DNA from: Halomonas sp. ML-15
GTDB lineage: Bacteria > Pseudomonadota > Gammaproteobacteria > Pseudomonadales > Halomonadaceae
Reading direction: 5' to 3'
NCBI RefSeq assembly: GCF_014779595.1
Contig: NZ_JACXZT010000019.1
Location: 1,599,728-1,663,727 of the forward strand
DNA length: 64,000 nt
The position numbers and the translations under genes were made by a program. Below, one piece after another: positions 58,266-64,000 of the stretch. The notes beneath the pieces were generated by a model, which made no database searches, had not been told where the DNA came from, and saw only the letters and a list, made by a program, of their open reading frames with translations. Each line of letters opens with the position of its first letter. Position 1 is the first letter of the stretch.

Positions 58266-58772
58266 TCAGGCGGCCTCTTCTTCCTGCTTCTGGTCACGCA
58301 GCGCAGCGAGAGTCCGAACCAGCTTGCCAGCGGACGCTTCCTTCATGACGGACATCAGCTTGGCGATGGCCTCGTCGTAGGTCGGCAGCGTTGCCAGGCG
58401 ATCCAGGTCGGAAGCCGGGATGAACTCACCCTCGTATGCCAGCGCCTTGACCTCGAAGTCCTTCTCACCCTTGGCGAACTCCTTGAACAGACGGGCGGCA
58501 GCGCCCGGGTGCTCATAGGAGAACGCCAGCATGGTCGGACCCGAGAAGGTCTCGTTGAGGCACTCCCAAGTAGTGCCCTCAAGGGCGCGGCGTGCCAGAG
58601 TGTTGCGGACAACACGGATCTGCACGCCATTCTCGCGGGCCTGCTTGCGCAGAACGGTCATCTTCTCGACCGTAACGCCACGAGAATCGGCAACGACGAC
58701 GGAGAGCGCATCTTTGGCCGCTTCACTGACCTCGGCAACGATCGCTTTCTTGCCTTCGAGTGCTAGTGGCAC
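58266..58772 (-). CDS. rplJ: 50S ribosomal protein L10
   Basis: This 168-residue stalk base protein reads [20 protein letters not shown] from a GTG at 58772, preceded by GAAGGAG. The family start rules out the longer open frame. [20 protein letters not shown] and the C-terminal L12-binding helix are present. E. coli L10 represses its own operon through the leader. Confidence 0.97.
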   Translation of the reverse strand: MPLALEGKKAIVAEVSEAAKDALSVVVADSRGVTVEKMTVLRKQARENGVQIRVVRNTLARRALEGTTWECLNETFSGPTMLAFSYEHPGAAARLFKEFAKGEKDFEVKALAYEGEFIPASDLDRLATLPTYDEAIAKLMSVMKEASAGKLVRTLAALRDQKQEEEAA

Positions 58773-59033
58773 AGTGATCACTCCTTCGTGCCGGAAGCCC
58801 GTATCGAGCATTCCGGTGGTTACCATCTCCTCCGCCTGCCAGTTGGTCCGGCGGAGGTACCGGGTGATGGTGCTCACCAGAAGACTGGCGGCCACACCAT
58901 CTGCGCAGGCCCCCTCAAGGGGCGATTAAGCCGCTCCGAAGAGCGGCACCTGCGGTCTTTGACGGTGCCCCGCCGCATACCACACACGGGGACCGCAAAG
59001 TTACTGCCTGTTGCGTCGAGACTCGCCCAGTAC
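58773..59033 (-). promoter_or_regulatory. rplJ leader region (probable L10 autoregulation site)
   Basis: The 261-base gap between rplA and rplJ has no gene. It contains a stable hairpin GCCGCTC-TTC-GGAGCGGC (58932-58949) and further GC-rich pairing before the ribosome site, as expected for the structured L10-L12 binding leader known in this operon across bacteria. The exact binding fold cannot be assigned by eye. Confidence 0.5.
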
Positions 59034-59726
59034 TCAGACCAGGGCCGAATGATCGACGGTGATGCCCGGGCCCATGGTGGTGGACAGGGTCATCTTCTTG
59101 AAATACACACCCTTGGAGGCGCTTGGCTTGAGCCGCTTGAGGTCGGCGACCAGCGCTTCAAGGTTGCCCTGGATCGCAGAGGCGTCGAAATCGACCTTGC
59201 CCAGGGTAGTGTGAATGATGCCGTTCTTGTCGGTACGGAAACGTACCTGGCCCGCCTTGGCGTTCTTGACCGCGGTGACCACGTCCGGCGTGACGGTGCC
59301 GACCTTGGGGTTAGGCATCAGGCCGCGCGGACCGAGGATCTGGCCCAGCTGGCCAACCACGCGCATGGCGTCCGGCGAGGCGATGACCACGTCGAAGTCG
59401 AGCTGGCCTTTCTTGACCTGCTCGGCCAGGTCGTCCATGCCGACGATATCGGCACCGGCTTCCTTGGCGGCATCGGCATTGGCGCCTTGGGTGAAGACGG
59501 CAACGCGCACGTCCTTGCCCGTACCGTTGGGCATGACGGTGGCGCCACGCACGACCTGGTCGGATTTACGCGGATCGACGCCAAGGTTGATGGCGACATC
59601 CAGCGACTCCTTGAACTTGACGGTGGACAGCTCGTTGAGCAGCGCCACGGCCTCCTCCAGGGAGTAGACCTTGCCAGCCTCGAGCTTTTCGTTGATCCGC
59701 TTGGCACGCTTGGTCAGTTTAGCCAT
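59034..59726 (-). CDS. rplA: 50S ribosomal protein L1
   Basis: This 230-residue stalk protein starts [20 protein letters not shown]. It has the RNA-binding signature [20 protein letters not shown]. It follows rplK by two bases, and in E. coli represses the rplKA mRNA. Confidence 0.98.
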   Translation of the reverse strand: MAKLTKRAKRINEKLEAGKVYSLEEAVALLNELSTVKFKESLDVAINLGVDPRKSDQVVRGATVMPNGTGKDVRVAVFTQGANADAAKEAGADIVGMDDLAEQVKKGQLDFDVVIASPDAMRVVGQLGQILGPRGLMPNPKVGTVTPDVVTAVKNAKAGQVRFRTDKNGIIHTTLGKVDFDASAIQGNLEALVADLKRLKPSASKGVYFKKMTLSTTMGPGITVDHSALV

Positions 59727-59728
59727 GA

Positions 59729-60160
59729 TCAGAGGCCCTCCACGTTGAGGCCCATGCTACGGGCACTACCGGCAATGGTACGCACGGCGGCGTCGAGATC
59801 AGCAGCCGTCAGATCCGGCTCCTTGGTCTTGGCGATCTCTTCGAGCTGCTCGCGGGTCACGGTACCGACCTTCTTCTTGTTCGGCTCGCCTGAGCCGGAC
59901 TTGATACCAGCGGCCTTCTTCAGCAGCACGGCTGCCGGCGGCGTCTTGGTGATGAAGGTGAAGCTACGGTCGGAGTAGACGGTGATCACCACGGGTGTCG
60001 GCAGGCCCGGCTCGATGTCCTGGGTCTCGGCGTTGAACGCCTTGCAGAATTCCATGATGTTGACACCGTGCTGACCCAGCGCGGGACCGACGGGGGGACT
60101 CGGATTGGCCTTACCAGCCGCGACCTGCAGCTTGATGTAAGCCTGTACTTTCTTGGCCAT
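59729..60160 (-). CDS. rplK: 50S ribosomal protein L11
   Basis: This 143-residue protein of the GTPase-associated centre starts [20 protein letters not shown], the family start. The Pro-rich N-terminal linker [19 protein letters not shown] is the thiostrepton-binding part. The 162-base gap to nusG is a leader region. Confidence 0.98.
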   Translation of the reverse strand: MAKKVQAYIKLQVAAGKANPSPPVGPALGQHGVNIMEFCKAFNAETQDIEPGLPTPVVITVYSDRSFTFITKTPPAAVLLKKAAGIKSGSGEPNKKKVGTVTREQLEEIAKTKEPDLTAADLDAAVRTIAGSARSMGLNVEGL

Positions 60161-60322
60161 GTGTAGACTCCAGTTGGGTAATAGCGCCTCGGAAAACACT
60201 GCTCAAATATCGGCGCGGACGAATCGCTTCATTTCCTCCGCCAACTTGTTCAGCGTCCTCCTTACAGCTCCCCGGGTTAATGAGCCGAGCGACGGCTCAA
60301 ATGACAATGCTCAGGCCGAGAC
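60161..60322 (-). promoter_or_regulatory. rplK leader with a possible nine-codon ORF
   Basis: The nusG-rplK gap contains a hairpin GAGCCGTCGCTCGGCTC near nusG and two strong ribosome-site-like stretches, AAGGAGG and CGGAGGA. The second precedes ATG at 60232 opening a nine-codon frame (MKRFVRADI, stop 60203-60205). It may include an L1-responsive site as in other bacteria; the mini-ORF could be chance. Confidence 0.4.
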
Positions 60323-60856
60323 TCAATCCTTCTCGACCTGTGAAAACTCGAGCTCGACAGGAGTCGCGCGACCGAAGATCAGCACGCTGACCTGGAGGCG
60401 ACTCTTGTCGTAGTTGACCTCTTCGACCACGCCGTTGAAGTCGGCGAAGGGGCCATCGACAACGCGCACCGACTGACCCGGCTCGAACAGGGTCTTGGGG
60501 CGCGGCTTGTCGGTACCGTCCTGCACACGACGCAGGATGGCATCTGCCTCCTTCTGGGTGATCGGCGCCGGCTTCTCCTTGGTGCCACCGATAAACCCCA
60601 TTACGCGGGGCGTCTCGTTGACCAGGTGCCAGGTGCCATCATCCATCTCCATCTCGACCAGCACATAGCCGGGATAGAACTTGCGCTCGCTCTTGCGACG
60701 CTTACCGTCGCGCATCTCTACCACTTCCTCGGTCGGCACCAGAATCTCGCCGAAGCGATCCTCCATGCCATACATCTTCACGCGCTCAAGGAGCGAGCGC
60801 ATGACATGCTTCTCGAAACCGGAGTAGGCATGCACGACATACCAACGCTTGGACAT
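60323..60856 (-). CDS. nusG: Transcription termination/antitermination factor NusG
   Basis: This 177-residue factor binds the RNA polymerase clamp through its N-terminal NGN domain ([20 protein letters not shown]) and Rho or S10 through the C-terminal KOW domain ([20 protein letters not shown]). The start matches the family; the long upstream extension does not. It is coupled to secE with an eight-base gap. Confidence 0.98.
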   Translation of the reverse strand: MSKRWYVVHAYSGFEKHVMRSLLERVKMYGMEDRFGEILVPTEEVVEMRDGKRRKSERKFYPGYVLVEMEMDDGTWHLVNETPRVMGFIGGTKEKPAPITQKEADAILRRVQDGTDKPRPKTLFEPGQSVRVVDGPFADFNGVVEEVNYDKSRLQVSVLIFGRATPVELEFSQVEKD

Positions 60857-60864
60857 GGAATCTC

Positions 60865-61233
60865 CTAACCGATGACGCCGGACATCGCCCAGCCTAGAAT
60901 GGTGTCCATCAGCCATAGCATCAGGCCCACCACAAGCACCGCCACCAGTACGATGGCAGTGGTCTGAATGGTCTCGGGGCGGGTCGGCCAGACCACACGC
61001 TGGATCTCCTTGCGCGCGCTGCGAGCAAGCTCGAGCAGGTCGCGCCCCTTGGCAGTAGTGAAACCGACCACCGCGGCTAGCGCACACAGCACTACAACGC
61101 CCAGCACCCGATACAGGATGGCCTGATCGGCGAAATAGGAGTTGCCAACGACGGCAACGACCACCAAGGCAACGACCACCGCCCACTTGAGCCCGTCGTG
61201 GCGCGACTCCTGCACCTCGGCGTTATGTTTCAT
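60865..61233 (-). CDS. secE: Protein translocase subunit SecE
   Basis: This 122-residue membrane protein has three hydrophobic helices, two near the N-terminus and the essential third at about 92-115. The conserved amphipathic stretch [20 protein letters not shown] precedes the third helix. It stabilises SecY. The ATG at 61233 starts MKHNAEVQE; longer readings would run into tRNA-Trp. Confidence 0.96.
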   Translation of the reverse strand: MKHNAEVQESRHDGLKWAVVVALVVVAVVGNSYFADQAILYRVLGVVVLCALAAVVGFTTAKGRDLLELARSARKEIQRVVWPTRPETIQTTAIVLVAVLVVGLMLWLMDTILGWAMSGVIG

Positions 61234-61305
61234 GAAAACGAGACTCCTCAGGGTGCGGCAATCGAAACATTCAAGTATAGAAGATATCGCCAGCCTGGGG
61301 AAGAC

Positions 61306-61381
<76 letters not shown>

Positions 61382-61437
61382 GTATCGTCGCTGCTGCTTC
61401 ACCCCTTTTGCAGGCGGCATACGCAACAGCGGGCGCA

Positions 61438-61466
61438 ATAATAGCGGAAGCGATTCCGCCTTACAA
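61438..61466 (-). promoter_or_regulatory. Sigma70 promoter of tRNA-Trp/secE/nusG
   Basis: On the minus strand TTGTAA (61461-61466) and TATTAT (61438-61443) are 17 bases apart, just after the upstream tRNA terminator and about 57 bases before tRNA-Trp. Confidence 0.75.
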
Positions 61467-61486
61467 CCCCCGGCGCGCCTCCGGGA

Positions 61487-61518
61487 AAAGAAAAGGCGAG
61501 CACTTGGCTCGCCTTTTC
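61487..61518. terminator. Terminator of the Tyr-Gly-Thr tRNA unit
   Basis: AAAAGGCGAGC (61491-61501), loop ACTTG, GCTCGCCTTTT (61507-61517). On the minus strand the T-rich side ends TTTTCTTTTC. It lies five bases after the 3' end of tRNA-Thr, where related genomes carry a tuf gene. Confidence 0.9.
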
Positions 61519-61522
61519 AATA

Positions 61523-61597
61523 TGGAGCTCATGGACGGATTTGAACCGTCGACCTCACCCTTACCAAGGGTGTGCTCTACCCCTGAGCTACATGAGC
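61523..61597 (-). tRNA. tRNA-Thr (GGT)
   Basis: A 75-base cloverleaf with acceptor stem GCTCATG/CATGAGC, anticodon GGT complementary to 61563-61565, discriminator T and encoded CCA. It is third in the Tyr-Gly-Thr transcript. Confidence 0.98.
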
Positions 61598-61629
61598 AAA
61601 ACTCTACACCTACCGCCTTGACCATAAAC

Positions 61630-61703
<74 letters not shown>

Positions 61704-61745
61704 CTATCCACTTCTTCAACCGGACGGCAGTACGTCGGCAAAATC

Positions 61746-61829
<84 letters not shown>

Positions 61830-61841
61830 AGGCCGCGGCAA

Positions 61842-61869
61842 ATTCTACCGCTTTTCTCAGACTTGTCAA
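61842..61869 (-). promoter_or_regulatory. Sigma70 promoter of the Tyr-Gly-Thr tRNA unit
   Basis: On the minus strand a perfect TTGACA (61864-61869) and TAGAAT (61842-61847) are 16 bases apart. The -10 ends 12 bases before the mature 5' end of tRNA-Tyr, so the 5' leader is only a few bases long. Confidence 0.85.
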
Positions 61870-61935
61870 GCGCTTAGCCAATAAAGGCAGAACACTTTCC
61901 ATCCGCCCTTGCGGCTGAGAACGCGCAAAATTATG

Positions 61936-62775
61936 TCAAAGCAGCATCGAGAAGGCAAGCCCTGCACGAATCTTTTCCAGCGCGACCGGTGCCGGCACCC
62001 GCGGCGCCCCGGATAGTCGACCGGCGCGCTCGGCACTGGTCAGCGGAAAGCAGGCTTCCAGGCCGCCGTACACCATATCCGGCCACAGCGCGTGGGGCAC
62101 CCGCATGCCCCGTGACACGACCCGTGCGTCGCCGCCGGTAAGCAGCAGCGGCATGGCCACCCCCTCGCGGTCGCACACCTCGGCATAGATGCGATTGACG
62201 GCACTCACCGCCGCCATATAGATACCGTGGTTGACGGCCTCCACGGTGTTCTTGCCCGGCGCTAACAGCTCATCGGCCTCGCTGTCTGGGTCAATTGCCA
62301 CATTGCGGGTGCCGAGTTTGAGGCTCTCTTTCATCAGGCGCAGGCCGGGCAGGATATAGCCGCCCAGGTGGCGGCCACCAGGCAGCACGAAGTCGATGGT
62401 GATGGCACTCCCACAGTCGACGCTGCAACAGCCGCCGGCCAGGTGGTAGCTGGCCAGCGTCCCCATCCAACGGTCGACGCCCAGCCGCCCGGGCTCTTCG
62501 TAGCCGTTGGTCACCCCCAGCGCCTCGCGTGTCGAGCGCGCGACGTGCACGACACCGACACGGCGGCGCAGCAGCGTCACGGTATCCTGCAACACCGCCC
62601 GACGCGCCACACTGGAAATACGCACCGCCTCGACGACGTCGAGATCGGGAATATCGGAGCCAGGTCGCCACTCCTCACGGGTCCATACCGCCCCGCGAGA
62701 CCGGATCTCGCTGCTGGCACTGTCCTTGAGCCGCCACTTGGATAGCGTGTTCCCGATGTCCAGGTCGAGAATCAT
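61936..62775 (-). CDS. coaX: Type III pantothenate kinase
   Basis: This 279-residue ASKHA-fold kinase phosphorylates pantothenate in the first step of coenzyme A synthesis. The phosphate-binding DIGNTLSKW (6-14), the substrate region GVDRWMGTLASYHLAGGCCS followed by VDCGSAITIDF, GGYILPGL and LTGGDARVV are all present. CoaX is resistant to feedback by CoA in characterised members. The ATG overlaps the birA stop by four bases. Confidence 0.95.
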   Translation of the reverse strand: MILDLDIGNTLSKWRLKDSASSEIRSRGAVWTREEWRPGSDIPDLDVVEAVRISSVARRAVLQDTVTLLRRRVGVVHVARSTREALGVTNGYEEPGRLGVDRWMGTLASYHLAGGCCSVDCGSAITIDFVLPGGRHLGGYILPGLRLMKESLKLGTRNVAIDPDSEADELLAPGKNTVEAVNHGIYMAAVSAVNRIYAEVCDREGVAMPLLLTGGDARVVSRGMRVPHALWPDMVYGGLEACFPLTSAERAGRLSGAPRVPAPVALEKIRAGLAFSMLL

Positions 62776-63752
62776 GAACGCACACGCACGCTGATTTCAC
62801 CACCGGCCAGGCGACGCAGCTCGCCATCGTGACGCACCAACAGGTTGCCTGCCTCATCGATACCTTCAGCCTGCGCCACATAGCGTGCATTATGCTGAAT
62901 GACGTCTATCTTCTGATTGGCGTAGGCATGGCGCCGCTCCCACGCTTGCTGCCAGGCGCCAAACCCCTGCTCCTCGTAGTGCGATAGCAGGTCCAACAGC
63001 CCCGCCACCAGCTCGGACGCCAGCTGATTACGCGACAGCTCCGGCACCACGTCATGGACAGCCCCCACCGGCTGTTCGATGCGTGCACGCACCTCATCGG
63101 GCAGATCCACGTTGAGCCCTACTCCAACCACCACCTCGCAGGGCCCCGCCAGATCACCACTCACTTCGAGCAGAATCCCTGCCAGCTTGGCCAGGCCCTG
63201 CGGGGTCTTGAGCAGCACGTCGTTCGGCCACTTGAGCGCCACCTCGAGACCATGGCGCTCCAGAACCTCTGCCAATACCACCCCTACCGCCAGACTCAGG
63301 CCCTCCAGTACGCTGGCACCACCCTCGAACCGCCACCCGACTGACAGCACCACACTGCGCCCCCAGGGCGTCTCCCAACCACGTCCACGGCGCCCACGGC
63401 CGGCACTCTGCGCCTCGGCAAGACACGCCTCGCCATGCCCTGCGCCCTGCTCAAAGCGCGCGCGCAGGAAGGCATTGGTGGAGGGCAGATTATCCTCGAT
63501 GATCAGGCGGCTTAGTCGAGTGCGGCAGTCATGCGGCAACCGCGCAACGATATCGGCACCATCGAACAGCTCCAACGGCGCTGCCAGGCGGTAGCCCAGG
63601 CCCTTTACCGTTTCGAGAGGAACCCCCACCCCCTCGAGCTTCTTGAGCTGCTTCCATACCGCCGTGCGCGATACGCCTAGCCGTTCACCCAGCTGCTCGC
63701 CGGAATGAAATTCGCCATCGCGCATCAGGCGGATCAGGTCACCAATGGTCAT
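62772..63752 (-). CDS. birA: Biotin-protein ligase / biotin operon repressor
   Basis: This 326-residue bifunctional protein has an N-terminal helix-turn-helix (SGEQLGERLGVSRTAVWKQL) that would bind a biotin operator. The ligase domain carries GRGRRGRGWETPWGRSVVLS and WPNDVLLK, with a C-terminal SH3-like domain. It biotinylates acetyl-CoA carboxylase. Gene order 5S-birA-coaX-tRNAs is that of Pseudomonas relatives. Confidence 0.96.
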   Translation of the reverse strand: MTIGDLIRLMRDGEFHSGEQLGERLGVSRTAVWKQLKKLEGVGVPLETVKGLGYRLAAPLELFDGADIVARLPHDCRTRLSRLIIEDNLPSTNAFLRARFEQGAGHGEACLAEAQSAGRGRRGRGWETPWGRSVVLSVGWRFEGGASVLEGLSLAVGVVLAEVLERHGLEVALKWPNDVLLKTPQGLAKLAGILLEVSGDLAGPCEVVVGVGLNVDLPDEVRARIEQPVGAVHDVVPELSRNQLASELVAGLLDLLSHYEEQGFGAWQQAWERRHAYANQKIDVIQHNARYVAQAEGIDEAGNLLVRHDGELRRLAGGEISVRVRS

Positions 63753-63780
63753 TACAACGGCCCCAGCCGGGAAAACCCAT

Positions 63781-63810
63781 ATTCTATCGGAAGCGGGCTG
63801 CCAGCGGGAA
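63781..63810 (-). promoter_or_regulatory. Possible birA promoter
   Basis: On the minus strand TAGAAT (63781-63786) lies 18 bases from a weak -35, TTCCCG (63805-63810), with the birA ATG 28 bases further on. Confidence 0.4.
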
Positions 63811-63854
63811 TGCCGCGACCAAAGTGCAAGTAAGATATCCGCCCCCTAAACGAC

Positions 63855-63886
63855 GAAGCCCCAGCCTCTTTCGAGACTGGGGCTTC
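63855..63886 (-). terminator. rRNA-operon-type terminator
   Basis: GAAGCCCCAG (63855-63864) and CTGGGGCTTC (63877-63886) form a perfect ten-base-pair stem, extended inside by CTC/GAG. On the minus strand it is followed by GTCGTTTAG. It lies seven bases after a 5S-like 3' end, where rRNA operon terminators occur. Confidence 0.8.
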
Positions 63887-63893
63887 TAACTAA

Positions 63894-63946
63894 GTGCCTG
63901 ACGATGATCCGGGCGGCGCTCCGCTACTCTCACATGGGGGTGAGAC
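63894..63946 (-). rRNA. 3' end of a 5S rRNA-like gene, aberrant body (partial)
   Basis: On the minus strand the last bases read CCCCATGTGAGAGTAG, then a GC-rich insertion of about 16 bases, then TCATCGTCAGGCACT. In ordinary gammaproteobacterial 5S rRNA these two pieces are contiguous (GAGAGTAGGTCATCG...CAGGCA). Upstream, the conserved GTGAAAC region expected within the window is missing and GC-rich hairpins are found instead. It may be a degenerate 5S, a rearranged end of an rRNA operon or an assembly error. Confidence 0.45.
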
Positions 63947-63980
63947 CGCCCGGCCCTTCGCGGCACCGCCGCGAGGGCGG
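63909..63980. repeat. Cluster of GC-rich hairpins at the right edge
   Basis: CCGGGCGG (63909-63916) pairs with CCGCCCGG (63947-63954) and encloses TCTCAC/GTGAGA (63928-63933, 63940-63945). Next to it, CCCTTCGCGGC pairs with GCCGCGAGGG around an ACC loop (63954-63978). No open frame or known RNA accounts for the structure. Confidence 0.5.
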
Positions 63981-64000
63981 TCGAACGCCCCGAGCCGGCG

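Overview
The window is chromosomal DNA from a high-GC gammaproteobacterium. The best guess is the Oceanospirillales/Halomonadaceae (Halomonas-like). That rests on close similarity, by eye, of the ribosomal proteins, RNA polymerase, FabA/FabB and RapA to gammaproteobacterial forms, on the Pseudomonas/Halomonas-style order 5S rRNA - birA - coaX - tRNA(Tyr,Gly,Thr) - tRNA-Trp - secE - nusG - rplKAJL - rpoBC - str - S10 - spc - alpha, and on a GC-rich intergenic repeat of the kind I associate with Halomonas. No 16S sequence is present to settle the genus.

Region 1 (1-11037): the tail of a probable aminotransferase, a four-gene polar amino acid ABC importer, a convergent GlxA/AraC-type regulator, a lipoprotein cardiolipin-synthase-like phospholipase D with a small membrane protein, a membrane-anchored TlpA thioredoxin with an Lgt-like N-terminus, the RNA polymerase recycling ATPase RapA, and a TIGR01777 epimerase-like protein.

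Region 2 (11082-19946) is the most interesting accessory part. It looks like a light / photo-oxidative stress island: a renalase-like FAD oxidoreductase, a MerR regulator of the LitR/CarH family that lacks the cobalamin-ligand residues (class II LitR-like), CPD photolyase phrB, a SnoaL-like protein, and five overlapping genes (SDR, FAD amine oxidase, DUF1365, a Cfa-like methyltransferase with altered bicarbonate-site residues, DUF2878). A TATACA-N12-TGTACA site upstream of litR fits the operator consensus I recall for class II LitR. The five-gene block is a candidate pathway for modified (methylated or furan) membrane fatty acids made under light or singlet-oxygen stress.

Region 3 (19919-30835): a GGDEF/EAL signalling protein, the unsaturated fatty acid genes fabA-fabB, an RmlD-like protein with an acyltransferase, ssb, a YajR-type MFS transporter, uvrA, and a REP-like foldback element before a bidirectional terminator.

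Region 4 (30836-63752) is almost entirely minus-strand core information-processing genes: alpha, spc, S10, str, rpoBC/L11 operons, tRNAs, coaX and birA. Recognisable sigma70 promoters precede S10, str, the tRNA-Trp/secE unit and the Tyr-Gly-Thr tRNA unit. A terminator-like attenuator lies between rplL and rpoB. The usual second tuf gene between tRNA-Thr and tRNA-Trp is missing, with a terminator in its place. The right edge holds an rRNA-operon-type terminator and the last bases of a 5S-like gene whose body is not canonical 5S.
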